Source: Saururus chinensis
Taxonomy: Eukaryota > Streptophyta > Magnoliopsida > Piperales > Saururaceae
Direction: 5' to 3'
NCBI GenBank assembly: GCA_035235625.1
Contig: CP141140.1
Coordinates: forward strand, 21,100,685-21,164,684
DNA length: 64,000 nucleotides
In this document: positions 23,361 through 37,932 of the stretch, in pieces
Layout: each line of letters opens with the position of its first letter
Position numbering within the stretch: the first letter of the stretch is position 1
Notes under the pieces: model-generated
What the model saw: the letters and a program-made list of their open reading frames with translations, nothing else
What the model was told of the DNA's origin: nothing
Databases searched by the model: none
Translations under genes and position numbers: made by a program

Positions 23361-25445
23361 ATATGCTTGGTTCAATCACTATTCTGATTATATCAATTTC
23401 TTTATCATTCCCAGAGCTTTTTGTACCAATTGTGCAAGGGAGTTGCTCATTGCCATGGCCATGGTGTGCTCCATAGGTATCATTTATTGAATATCTTTTT
23501 TAAAAGTCTGACAATTCTTTAATATCTATTAAAGCATTGAATAAGACGTTATTGCATAAATAGCTTATATATGAATTTATAATTGGTGTTCAACAGAGAT
23601 CTAAAACCCCAGAATCTTTTGGTTGACAAGGAAAAGGGTATACTGAAGATTGCAGACCTTGGGCTTGGACGATCATTCACCATTCCACTTAAAAATTACA
23701 CCCATGAGGTTTGCTGATTTAGGAACTGTGAGACAAGGGAGCTGTTTCAAAAAGTTCAACGTAAATATATTTCAATTGTGTATTTTTATTCTCTGTTCCA
23801 GATTGTTACACTTTGGTATAGAGCCCCCGAGGTTCTGCTAGGAACAACTCATTACTCTACAGGAGTGGACATGTGGTCCGTGGGATGCATTTTTGGTATG
23901 TTTTTAAATATATGCATTAAATGTCAATTCCTTTTTTTGGCGTATAAAAGTCCAATTTTTTTGTCTTCCTTTTGTCATTTTAATTGTAGTTTTCACGTTA
24001 TACACATATGTATTATATTTTCTGGTGATTTTTTTGTAACATTGAGGTGAAGGATCATTGTTTTTGCAGTTCTGCAAAGGTATTTTTAAAATGCAGTGTC
24101 AACATTTTCAATTAGATATCTATGGCAACAATATGTCATGTATGTTAGTGAAAAACTTATAAATGAAGATGAAACACACGAAAAAGTGTCAATTGTGAAA
24201 ATGATTTTTAGTAATTTAGATTAGTGTTAGCGCAACTATTGTTGTGTTATTTTATTAATTCTGTCTGCCCTCTTTAAGAGAAAATAATTCTTTTTTCTCT
24301 TATAACTGCTTATTTGGATGCTTTTTCTTGTCTCATATTACCTTTTCATATGTTACTGGAATCTTCCGTATTCAGCTGAAATGGTGAGAAGGCAGGCTCT
24401 TTTCCCTGGAGACTCTGAGTTGCAACAACTGCTTCATATCTTCAGGTGCACTTCTTCCTTCCCCCCCCCCCTAAAAGCTATTATAACAATAATTAAGGGG
24501 AAACAGGTGCCAATCCTTCCGGGGACTCAAAATGGGAACATGGGAAATGATAGCCTCAAACTTGCCACAAGAGCAAGATGTGCTTAGCACATCTTCAGCT
24601 TCGGCTGCTTGGCAAAACATAGTTATTTATTATAACATTATAAGCGATAAAATTTCATTCCAATTTTCTTGATATTGATTCAATTTTGGCCATTGAAGTT
24701 GGAGCCCATTAAAATTTTTTGAAGGCAAATTTGGCCATTACACACATAAAAGACATTATCATGCTTGTCACTTGATTGTTGTTGAAGGCTTGATTCTGTA
24801 GTCATGCATGTCGAGAAAGCTTTATTTTACAAAGTAAATGCCAACTTAGGGATTAGCATTTTATTGAGCTCGCTTCATCTCTTCCTGTTCTCAAATCTAG
24901 TTTTTACATCATTTTTATTTACTTTAAAAGATGTGCAATTTCATAACTGTAACAATTTTTTTACACATTCGGTACCTGCACATGTATTTTTTAAGAGAAG
25001 GACCAACTATTCTCTTGTTGCTTTCACTTTTTTCCTGATAAATGTCAATTGAGATGCTAATTTCTGGAATTACAGGTTGCTAGGTACTCCAACGGAGGAG
25101 ATGTGGCCTGGAGTCAGCTCACTGAGAGATTGGCATGAATACCCAAAGTGGAAGCCTCAGAACTTGGCGCGAGTTGTTCCCTTGTTAAGCCCTGAAGGAG
25201 TTGACCTCCTTTCGGTATCTATACTATCAATCCGCCTTACTCACTTCATTTGTAATATTTACTGCATCCTTTATGAAATGTTTTTGCAATTAGAATAGTA
25301 AGTATCGCCATTATATTAATGAAGATACTTCTGTCATGTGAAATTTTTGCAGAACATGCTTCAATATGATCCAGCAAGTAGGATTTCGGCCAAGCAGTCT
25401 CTTGATCATCCGTACTTCGACAGCCTCGACAAGATGCAGTTCTAA
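22687..25445 (+). CDS. CDKB1: B1-type cyclin-dependent kinase, 8 exons
   Basis: Exons 22687-22883, 23028-23172, 23415-23476, 23597-23708, 23802-23895, 24376-24445, 25076-25214 and 25353-25445 sum to 912 nt, or 303 residues, the usual length; all introns are GT-AG. The protein shows the glycine loop [11 protein letters not shown], the VALKK lysine, the cyclin-binding helix PPTALRE (PPTALRE marks CDKB1, PPTTLRE marks CDKB2), catalytic HRDLKPQN, DLG in place of DFG as in plant B-type kinases, the T-loop block [13 protein letters not shown], and SVGCIF. CDKB kinases are plant-specific, peak at G2/M and drive mitotic entry with cyclins. The start MEKYEK matches relatives; the frame is open about 92 codons upstream to 22411, but that part lies in the duplicated leader and has no family match. 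A broken second copy of exons 1-2 lies 7.4 kb downstream. Confidence 0.93.
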
Positions 25446-25950
25446 AACATGCTGTTTTTGTGATCAAGTTGTTTTTATCAGGTCATCTTTGTGCTCTCCA
25501 TTTGCACTTATATGAGAGGAAGAAGTGCTTGTAGAAGTGCATTGGTAACTAAGGTTGCCATTATATGTGCCAAGAGTTGTGTTCTCTCCCTGCTTTTGAT
25601 TGTATGTTTGTTTCTGTGTAAGAGCTTGCGATCTGCCATGGCAAGTCTTTGTGTTGCTTGTTCATGTAGATCTTTCATTAAAGAGCCTTTTTATAAGTGA
25701 TTTAGAGCTGACGAACTTTTTCATTAAGTTCAAAAAATTACACTTACCTATCTGATTATTTCAGCTTATACGATGGTGCACATCTTGTACACGAGCTAAG
25801 CATAAGAAAATGATTTTGTTTCCTATTTTTGTCTTTCCTCTTTACCATCAAACTTCCCATTAGGCATACCATTTTTCTTTTGAATTTGAATTGGTATATA
25901 ATATGAGGGTATTTAGTAAAATTATTTACTGTTATATGGTTGTTAAGCTA
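25446..25950. other. 3' flank of CDKB
   Basis: Probable 3' untranslated region in the first 250 bp (TTTCATTAAAGAGCC at about 25673), then AT-rich intergenic sequence up to the second copy of the duplicated segment. No other gene is seen. Confidence 0.5.
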
Positions 25951-26647
25951 ATATTATCATTTGCCCATGAGGAACAATTATTAAGTATGCTAGAGTAATA
26001 AAAAATTATACTCTATCTCAAATTAATAATTTTATTAATTTTTTAAAATAAACTAATTTTAATTTATTTTAAAAAAATTAAATATAGCTATTAATGTATA
26101 ACAAAGGGAGTATTCAACACTAATTTGCTTTGGACACTGAGTAATTTATGGACCCATGTAAAAAATCACATACATGTTTAGCATGGATGGGTGTTGAGCA
26201 TAATTTTTTCTTACAGGGGTCATTCGGGATTTTAAAATAAAATCTTTAAATTTGAAATTTTAGTGGTAATTAATTAGGATTTCTAATGATATATTTAAAA
26301 TTTGGCATTAGTAAATAAAGATTTCTATTACGAAATTTTAAATTCTGCATTAGTGGATTGGGCGTCACAATTCCAAATTTAGAGTACAGCGGTAGTCAAA
26401 ATATATAAAACTTACGCTGAATTAGATTTGGAGACGTGAGTTACAACGCGAGTTGGGTATTTCATAGCACCACCTCGCAAGGTGGTCTTCTTAAAGCTCG
26501 TCGGGCTCTCGGCCTCTCACTGGCTGAGGCAAATTTTGGTTGAGTGGAAGGGTGCAACCAGAGGCCTGCGATCCTGACGGAAGCTGCCATTTTTTCCGGT
26601 GAAGTGAGCTTGATATCCTCTTCAGCGCCGTCTCTTCTTCCTGGTAG

Positions 26648-28418
<1,771 letters not shown>

Positions 28419-29705
28419 GTAAGTTGTAGTTAATATATTTTTTTGCACTTAGTTAATACATTTTCATTAGTTCACCCATAAAATGAGAAGTTTTTTCTCC
28501 CATATCCAACAGCAGAAGGAATTTCCTGAACTATAATGTTGATACTCATCTACATGATGAACGTGTGCTTATTCAATGTCAATATCCTGAACTATAATGT
28601 TGATAATCATCTCCACGATGAACCTGTGGCAGTGAGCAGGAATATTATCACGTGCAACAAAATCTGGACTGACTCACTGACATGTAGTTAGCAGGAGAGC
28701 AGAGTTGATTACCAGACACCAATTGAAAGAATACGATGTAATTTGAATTGCTAACTGGAGACTGTTCTTGTGTTGTGAAGTGATATAAAATTTGAAAGGC
28801 TTGAAATACTGTTCCTTTGTAATTTTCTATGACACAACCAAAGAGTAGAACATTTTAGCAATCTCGGGGTTTCTCTTTCTCTTGGATTGTCTTTCTTTTT
28901 CTCATATCTTCAAATGAGTAGTTCAACTTCAAGGCCTTTTAATTTTTTTGTGTCAAAGACCAAAACAATTTTTTTTACTATTAGTGGCCAGTTGGAGGAT
29001 CTCTTTGGTTTCTAGATCATTCCAATAACAAAAGAAATTCTAATTTCCATCTAACGGTTTACAAAATAACCATTATTTTCTACTACTGTGGACAACAATA
29101 TTTTTATTGGATCAGCCATACATTTTTTCTCTTAACAAAGGCAATCAATCTTCAACAACCAAAGGCTTTTAATTTTCTAGGGTGTCAATTGGTTGCTAAA
29201 TTTGACATTTACATACAATGACCCAGATACTTTGAGATAGGAAAAGTTACTATAGATGTCAGTGAAAGCGTTGTCTTGGTCTCTAGATCAACTTCTAGTT
29301 GAGCCAAAGAAGGAAAAAAGCTTTACATAGATATTGCAATTCTCATATTGAGAGGTCTTTATCATGTTAGTATTGAATTGTATACATACAATTATTTAGG
29401 CATTATTAAAAAAATTATCTTTGTAATATAAATATTTTTATATATTTAATGTAAGTGTTAATAGTGTATTTGAGGCTACTAAACTATAAATTATGGATTA
29501 TTCAAATTTAAAAATTATAGATAAAATATTTATTGAAGTTAATTATTTTGAAATCCAACAACTCAAATCTAGGGATTCTAGAAATACAGGATTTGAGCAT
29601 CTAAATATTTTGAAATTTGTGAGCTCAAATCCAAGAATTTGGATTATATTATAAAATTTTATATTTTAAATTTAATATTTTAGAATCCTAGTTGACTAAC
29701 CTCCG
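28419..29705. other. AT-rich right part of the insertion
   Basis: No coding sequence is recognised. A short direct duplication of CCTGAACTATAATGTTGATA occurs at about 28526-28545 and 28587-28606. Confidence 0.5.
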
Positions 29706-30087
29706 TTAAGATATAATATTTATACTATATTTTTTAAACACCATAAGTCTTATACCATTTTAAATTTAAATTTAATAAAGAAGATGGGTCTACGTCTCTA
29801 CCAAGTGTATATCTCTAAGATGGGGGCTCGTTCTTTCATTAGCCATTTATTTCAAAACATTTCTTGTACTCCTGCAGGCTACTCAGAAAAGCCCCTGTCC
29901 CCACACGCTCCCTTCTTCCCTCTCCTCCCAAGTTTCAAATTCAAAAGCCAGATCGTGCGACTTGCACCAACTCCAGAGAGGAGAGTAGTGTAGCTAGTAG
30001 CAGCGCAACAAGTTCAGCGTGGGAAGAAAGCCCAGAACTTTCTTCAGGTTTTTGCTCGGTGAGTGGATTTTGCTGTTCTTGGTACCG

Positions 30088-30527
30088 ATGGAGAAGTACG
30101 AGAAGATCGAAAAAGTAGGGGAGGGGACGTACGGGAAGGTATATAAGGCGAAGGACAAGGGGACAGGTTAGCTCGTCGCTTTGAAGAAGACGAGGCTCGA
30201 GATGGACGAGGAAGGCATTCCCCCCATTGCCCTCCGCGAGATCTCCCTCCTCCAATTACTCTCCATTCCCTCCGCATCGTCTAGTTCGTTTGTTCATCCC
30301 TTTTTCTATATTTTTTCCAAGCATGTGAAATTTGTCTTTTTTGTTTTCCGCACGGATATCTTGTTGCTTGGAGTATTACATGTTTTTTTTCACCTTTATT
30401 TTTTGGAATTGGAGTGCGGGAGCATGTGGATACCTGGTGTTTGAATTTCTCGAGATTGATCTCAAGAAATACATTGATACTTACCGCAAGGGCCCAATCC
30501 GAGGCTGCTACCCCCGAGATCATTCAG
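30088..30527 (+). pseudogene. Broken second copy of CDKB exons 1-2
   Basis: Exon 1 begins [20 protein letters not shown] as in the intact gene, but a TAG replaces the glutamine codon after KDKGTG. In exon 2 the acceptor AG and the residues from [10 protein letters not shown] to KPLL are lost, after which [20 protein letters not shown] is still readable. The copy stops within intron 2. Its leader and promoter region (29706-30087) are well preserved, so it could be transcribed, but it cannot encode a kinase. Confidence 0.88.
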
Positions 30528-30725
30528 GTACTTGTTGCTACCATTTATCTCTTTCTATTTTTGTGCCTTGTTGTTTGTTATTTGTCACTTCGCATTTTGG
30601 GCCTTTAAATCTGATTCTTTTGCATGTAAGGTAAATGAATTTTTTGTTAAGCAAATCATCATGTATTGTATCATTGTATGTCATGAATTTCTTTAGTAAA
30701 ATGAGATCGCACCTTTACGTCAGCT

Positions 30726-32654
30726 AAACATTGAACATATGATTATAGTCACTATAAAAGAAGAAGAAAATTATGATAAATAAGTATTACTTGCATATGC
30801 TCAAAATAAGCAACATTACTATTTTCTTCTCTTTATGTACATATAATCACTGAAAAAACTATAAAAATTAAAAACTCACTTAGGGAACATTACATCTACT
30901 TCTTCGTATTTTCTTTTCTTTACATGGTTATAAATCACCTATAAAAGAACTATTCTTTAGCTTTTGGTATGCCTCTAAAAAATTCTAAAATGAATGTAAA
31001 AAGATATACATTTTGTAAGCTGAGGACGGTCATGCTTCAACTTTTAAAGGAATATATAATCATTCTTTTGTAAACTAAGGTTGGTCCCCCTAATGTTATG
31101 CTTCTTTTAAAAATATTTTTAAGTATATTAATGTGATATCATATTTACCCTCCGTCATATACTTATACCTCCATTTGGTTTTTCAATTGAACTAATTTTA
31201 GTTCATCTTAAAAAACCAAATGGAGCTATTAATTTGGGATGTAAGAAGTATATTAGTCTTTGTGTCTCCAATATTTTTATTTTTATAAAATATATATCAT
31301 ATATAAAAATTATATATCCATTACAATTTAACAATGATATTTATCATGAAAAATTTTCATATAAGTTTGGGCTCACGTACATCAGCGTGAGCCAAGACAT
31401 TTTGGGCTTTCAGATCTAGATCCGAGGGCGCAAGAGATAAACTAATCTGCCTTCTGAGTTATGTGTGTTTTTGGATCGTAATATGAAGATACACGACATC
31501 GAGACTCACGCAATCGTGAATGAGCCTTGGCTCATATAAATGGGTCTCATATATCATATATAATACATGATATTGATACATATATGCGATTTTATATCGT
31601 TTTATATATTTTATTCTATCTTTGATTAATAGCTCTATTTGATTTTTAAAATGAACTAATCAAATGGAGCTACTAATCTAGAATGAATGGAGTATATCAT
31701 AAATATATATTTACATTAACAACTATGTTTACATAAAATATGTAAATATATGTATTATTTATTTTATATATATTATTTATATATAATTTTAAAATCATAT
31801 TCGAGCTCGAGTAGCATCGAGTTCGAGTTTTATTCGAGCTGAGCTAAGTCGAGCAAGGGTATACTCGAACTCAGCTCGAGCCTATTCAAGCTCAAATCGA
31901 GTTCAAGCCAAGCTTGATTCAAGCCGAGCCTAATTCGAGCCGAGACGAGCTAGGTCTGCTCAACAAGCCAGCTCAACTCGTTAACAACCCTAGGCTGGAG
32001 GCGACAAGCAACAATTGCGAGTGTGAAGCAAGTCTTCTGGTTTCCTCTCGCTGGCCTCTGATAAATTAAGAGCATAGTCCCTCCAAGGCTCCAACCGGAG
32101 GTGAAGTCAATGGGCGAGGGAGATGCACTCATCTCCCTCCCATCGGTTGAAGTAGAGAGATGAACAAAGCACACAATTTCCCTTTTGTTGACCGCACTAA
32201 TTCCACTCGCAATAGCTAACTGTCAGATACCAGTGGTTGGCCAGTAGACAAGGACTAATTGATTGATGACAGCTAGCTGGCGTACAACAAGCCAACAACC
32301 ATCTCTTCCTTGTTAATTAATTGGTTCACATCTATCCTTAATTCAAATTAAAAGTGTATTGAGCGATTCTACCTTACTTGCCTGGTTGTCGTCGATCCAC
32401 TATTTCCAGAGCTTCGAGCTCACTCCTCCCTATCTCTGTCATCCGCCGCCTTAGCCGAAAAATCTCCCCCAACGGCTTCCTCTCTTTTCCATTAATGGCC
32501 AAACTTAGATCCCCCTTCCATAAGCTTTAATTAGCCTTTTTATAAGTATGAGAATTAGGAACCCTAATTTACTTCAAAGTTGAGCCAAACCTCCACACTT
32601 AGACAACCTAATTGGGCCTCTAAAAGTTAATTTCTATATCTTAAATTAATTGGG
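30726..32654. other. AT-rich intergenic with small transposon remnants
   Basis: Two short palindromic elements recall Stowaway MITEs: about 31147-31255 (TACCCTCCGTCATATAC, with CCATTTGGTTTTT mirrored by AAAAACCAAATGG) and about 31625-31695 (CTCTATTTGATTTTT mirrored by ATCAAATGGAG). At 31800-31996 a run of TCGAGCT/TTCGAGCC repeats ends in AACTCGTTAACAACCCTA, which resembles the end of plant hAT elements. No partner end was found. 32000-32650 shows nothing recognisable. Confidence 0.4.
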
Positions 32655-33043
32655 CCCGTGTTAGCCCCTCAACTTGTCCCATAGAGAAAGGGGGCAGCTA
32701 CCCCCTAGATATGGTAGCGGATAGCCAAGTTAGCCTCGACAACGGACAACCTAGGTAGCCCCTTGGGCATAGACAGATGATTGGAGCAAATTTGGAGCAG
32801 TTCCGGACGGATACTCACTCTGTGGAGCAGGTTGAGGAGGAGTCCTTGCTGTTACGGCCCTACTCATCCAAAGGTACCGTGCACTCCCAAGGCCAAATAG
32901 CCAAGCGAGTAAGCCATTCTTCATCTAGGTCGTGGCCTTGTGCAATTCGACTAAGCGTCCAGCCCACGAAGCCAAGCAACGAACCTGTCCCAAGGCGGAT
33001 TTGCCAGGACTTGTTCCCATGCAAGTTGGCCGGAGAGGAACAT

Positions 33044-36000
33044 TGTAAGGACTCTCATTTTTGAACCGAATTATTTTAATGTTATTTATTAGTTAATGTG
33101 TGGGTTATGCATTTTTTGATTTAAATTATGTGGTTTTCTAAGATAAATGGGACTTCTAAAGGTTTTAGCAAAACTAACTATACATTTATGAGTTTTAAGT
33201 AGTTTTTAGTCAATTTTAAATTTTTTAAATTTTTACTATTTTTCCAAAAATTAGGGTTTGGCGGGACCCCTGTGGGACTTATCGATGAAATTAAAATTTT
33301 TAGACCAAAATACCCTTGACATTAACTTAAGCTCATATAAAAATTTTCAAAATTTTATCGGATTTAATTAGTGCAAAATTAAGATTTTTAGACCATAATA
33401 CCCTAAACTTTAAGTTAAGCTCATACAAAAATTTTCAAAATTTTATTGGATTTAATTAGTGTTTAAATCTTTAAAATACCTATTTTTAGCACAAAATTTT
33501 ATTTACACCCTATTAGTTCATTAAGTATACCCCAAGCCCTACTATAAATAGAAAAGGCTGGGAGGAAGTGATTAAGGCCCAGTTCTCCAATTAGGCCCGG
33601 ATTAGAAAGGATTAAGGTATGTTCTTCCTTAATTAAGCTTAAACCCTAGATTTTCTCCTAATCCATTCTTAATTTATCATTTTCCCTTTGATTTGATTCG
33701 ATTCTAAGCATCAAAGTCCCTGATTTGCTCCCTTACTTCAAACCCTACTTATAAAACTTCATTTTTTATACTTAACAAACCCTAGATCTAAGATTTCTTT
33801 AAGGTTTTCAATGTTAAATCGATTTCGTATGGAGTTTAACTTAGACACTATGTTTTTGGAAGGTTTCCAAGAAGGGTGAAGGTCAAATCCGAACCTAAAC
33901 AAGTGACAAAGTAATGAGTCTTCAAATCTCAGTTTTCTTATGGTAAAATCTTGATTTTTATGTTTTATTTAGAATGGATTTGTTTGATTTAGTGTTGTAA
34001 TAGTGGGATTAGTAAATGTTAATTTCTTGTTCCGATTTCTTAGGGTTTTGCCTTTGGATGGTGTATTAACATTCTGGGAGGTTTGGTGAAGTTTTAATGG
34101 TGTTTGGGTATATAGATGAAGGTTTTAAGTTGTTTTAATGGAGTGCCGGTTTTGAAATTCAAAACGAAAAAGAAGGTCAAAACTGTTGTGTTGGAGATCA
34201 AACGGCCTGCTAGGGCGATCGATCTGCAAAACTATATTTTGACTGATTTCTTGTATAGCTGATCGAACGGCCTTACAGGGCGTTCGAACGGCTACACTAT
34301 AGTTTTGTTATTTTCAAAATTATGCTCATTTCAATGTTTATACTCAATTTAATGTTTCTCATGGTTATGGAAATTGTATTATGATGAAAGTAAGCTACTA
34401 GAGGTATAGAATTGATGATGAAAATTTATATAATGTGATTAAGTGTGGTCATGTGGCATTGTATCATGTTGATAATTATGCATGTTGACATTAAAGTACC
34501 TTAAATTTGTGAATGTTGGTATTCTTATGAATAGAATATATTTTCAATAAGGATATTATGTGGAACAAATGGTGAGATGTGTTCTTTCATAATGAGGATG
34601 GCTTATGGGTATTGGATGTGACCACGTTATGGCTTAATGAATGAAAGAATCATGATTGTGGGAGTGAATATTTGATTTCATATGGATGGATTTAATCTTT
34701 ATGGTAGATTTTGTTTTGATTTCAGTTAGGAATTATTGTTTTGAATGTGTTTAAGCATGTGTAAATTGTCTTATGAGTTTATGTCAGACATTTAGCATGT
34801 GCTTAGATATTCATGAACACACACGTATGGGAAAATTAGTATAAAATTGAAGTTAAATATGCCTTAATTATGATGTATGAGGGGACTGATTGGGGGCATG
34901 TTCAATGTGTTGGAAGCCACGTAGGTCTTGCTCACAGATGTATCATGTTATCATGCATCATGAATTGATGTTCTTGGACGAAGTTTTGCCAATGTTTAAT
35001 CGAAATTAATCGATTGTATGCAATGCTTGAGATTACATGTTGAATTAATCGCTCGGTGAATTAATCGAAACTTGGTTGGTCCGAAAGGACATGTTTTCGA
35101 TTTAAGTTCCTGTGTGGAATGTGTATACTCCCCGGGTTGAGTCTAAAGAAATGAAATTATATGAGGACGAGTTGTGTACTTGTCTTGCATATTTGAGATT
35201 ATTAATATGAGTGTCATTTAGACCCTGAGAATCGAAAGTGGTATGCCATATGCACCCGCTACCACGTATTCTAGGATTCCTTGTGTGGGAATTCGGGCTC
35301 TCTCCTCCGCAAGAGATGTCCCTGGGTGAACACCCATTCTCTAGATTCTTTGTGTGAGAATGAGACATCCTTGGCCAGGATTGTCCAGGGCGAGCAGCTT
35401 TAAGGATTGACAACTCCGACTCTTTTCATTTCCTGTGTGAAAATTTGACCGTGTCTTACCTTCGTGGTCTTCGCTGTGTCCTACCTGTGTGGCAATGTTT
35501 GTGTTTACTCCTTAATGGAAGCATTCACCATTTTTATTGATGCATGTTGATGATGAATGTTATGCATGATTGTGTATAATGTGTTTGACACGTTTGTCGT
35601 GCAGGGTGAATGAGGTTTATGTGATATGAATACATAATCAGAAATGGTGTGATTGAGACACTATTATGCAGGTTTATATGATATGAATGCATGATCAGAA
35701 ATAGTCTGATTGAAACACTATTATGCAGGTTGATGTGGTATAAATGCATGATCAGAAATGGTGTAATTGAAACACTATTATGCAGGTTTATGTGATATGA
35801 GTGCATGATTAGAAAGTGTGTAATTAAGATACTATTATGCATGTTTACGTGATATGAATGTTAGATCAGAACGTGGTATAGCTTATTAATCTTAGATTTG
35901 ATTTACTTTATTGCCATGCCGTTGTGTTTTCTGGTGATTATAGTTATATTCAAACTATTATTGAGTTTGTATACTCACCCCACTTTCCTTGTTTTGTTTT

Positions 36001-36454
36001 GGGGCTGCGTGGCATGACACGCAGACAGACAAGATCCTCTCTATATGAGGAAAAGTCGGAGAGAGCTTGGGAGTAGTCGTGGAGGCTCCTAGTTTTGCAT
36101 GTCTCTTCATTCATCTTGTTTAGATGTTAGAACCTTGTGGATGATCCTTGTTTTATATTTGTGATATACTATGTCTTTAGTTTCTTTGAGACCTTATTTT
36201 GGAGCTAAGTGTGTGGCTATGAATTGTAAGTATGTGGGTTTGAGATTATGGTTTAATTCTGAGTTTTAACTCTTTTGATTCTACCTATTTACTCTTACTC
36301 AAAGTAGTGCGTAAACTCCGTAAATTAGATTGCTCATAGTTGGGGCACAAGTCTTCCGCTATTTTCCTCAATTATTTTCAATTTGTCTTCCCTGTGCATT
36401 GGTTCGGCCTTTGGACCGGGTTCAGCTCGAGTCGGGCAGTGCTGAGGCGTGACA
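33044..36454 (+). mobile_element. 3.4-kb solo LTR, family B copy B1 (Ty3/gypsy type)
   Basis: It starts TGTAAGGACTC and ends GAGGCGTGACA. Flanks are AACAT (33039-33043) and GACAT (36455-36459), a 5-bp duplication with one difference. Large LTRs of this kind are known in Ty3/gypsy chromoviruses of the Tekay and related clades. Parts of it match 44780-45745 and 37157-37932 in reverse. It contains a 57-bp tandem repeat near its right end. No internal coding region accompanies it, so it is a solo LTR. Confidence 0.7.
35610..35875. repeat. 57-bp tandem repeat, about 4.6 copies
   Basis: Diverged units of GTTTATGTGATATGAATGCA type, each ending CTATTATGCA (35661, 35718, 35775 and 35832, exactly 57 bp apart). 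Because 57 is a multiple of three, an antisense frame stays open across the array with repeating HNSVSI/HINL phrases. It belongs to the LTR and is not a gene. Confidence 0.9.
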
Positions 36455-37932
36455 GACATCTCCTTGCGATGCACAGATCCAACTTAGGCAACCCAAACAT
36501 CCAAACAATTCGTCTCAGCCAAGTGCATGCAAGGGTTTTTATATCCATCATAGCCATAAGGCCAACGACCGCCCGACGAGTCGAAGAGCCCCATCCCCCA
36601 AGAGGATGGGCTCCTGGCCTGATAGCTAGCAAGGCAACAAGCCTTTGTTGCCATTCGGACAGCCTGCTGCAAAGCTAGGCATTATACCAACAACTTTGTC
36701 TATGAAGCTCACCATGTCCCTCCGTATATGGCATAAGAGATTTCTTGCATTTGTCTGAAGTGGCAGCTAAAGTGGTCGTACGGGCATGGTATCTCCAAAT
36801 TTCACCAAACTACCCGAGAAACACTCCAAAGTAACACTATATAGGGAGGAGGGGACATCTTAAAAATCTAAATATGTGCTAGTTGGCTATGTGTCCCAAC
36901 ATAGCTAATTATGTGTGCATCGTTGCGTGGTTTCTACGCAACATTGTGCACACATCTTGCGCAATGTTGCGAGCTTTCCCCACAATGCTTGCACACATGA
37001 TATGCAAAACTAAGGGAAGTTCCCACAATGCATGTACACCTCGTATACAACACTTTCTCACGTGTGCGCGCCCCAGCATGTGTCATAGGTAGTCCGCTTC
37101 GCTACCTCGTGACATTGCGCGGGTAGGACTCTAGTGGCGAGCTGGGTGCCACGTGCCGTCACGCCTCGGCACTACTTGACCAGAGCCGAAGTCAATCCAA
37201 GGGCCGGTCAAGCGTGTGGGGGCGACGAAAAATTGAATGAGAATAATAGATAGTGGATGACTTGGCCTCTTATACGGGCAGTTTAACTAGCAGAGTTACG
37301 CACCTCATAACCTTTGAGGAAGAGTAATAAGTACAACAAAAGATGACATTAACTCTGAACTAGTCCACAAGTCTTATACTCACATACTTAGAATCCTGAG
37401 CCAACACAAATGACTCGAATCAAGGTCTCAAATAGATTTAAAAACATAATATAAACACAAGTCTAAAACAAGAACCACCATACATTATGTTCTATCATCA
37501 TAACAGAGTAATCAGAAAAAACATAACAACATCTAGGGGCATCCACACCTAATCCAATGCTATCCCCGACCGTTCCTCAAACAGAGGGTCCTGCTTCATT
37601 GCATGTTACACCGTGCAGCCCCAAAACAAAAATACATAAAGTGGGATGAGTAAAACTCGGTAAGGTTTTAAATACAATGACAATAATGAAAAAAACCATC
37701 ACGACATGGCAATATAGCAATTCAGATTCATAATTGACATGATATACCATTTTCTAATCATACCCTTACTAAATCCTTATTTATCCATAAACATAAAAGC
37801 TAGAATGCATATGATATACCTGTCAAAGTCAAGGTATAAATGATCAAGTTATAACCTAACATCCATCTTGCATAGGTAAAAGTTCACATCCAACCGATTT
37901 AAGCATAATATCACCATAAACTGCATGAGAAG

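Larger units (their letters stand above)
32850..37114 (+). mobile_element. LTR, family D, inserted in LTR C and itself interrupted
   Basis: It starts TGTTACGGCC and ends CTCGTGACA, with TTGC on both sides (32846-32849 and 37115-37118). The same point in LTR copy 1 at 14.3 kb has no insertion, which supports these borders. Its own length is about 850 bp (32850-33043 plus 36455-37114), and a 3.4-kb LTR sits inside. The 32777-33064 open frame is not a gene. Confidence 0.6.

Noticed and set aside
32777-33064. 95-residue open frame
   Set aside because: Lies across LTR C, LTR D and the start of LTR B1; no family resemblance.
35534-35842. Antisense open frame with a repeating 19-residue phrase
   Set aside because: Product of the 57-bp tandem array inside an LTR.
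35610-35875. Regular repeat considered as a CRISPR-like array
   Set aside because: Units are contiguous and diverged without spacers, in a plant LTR.
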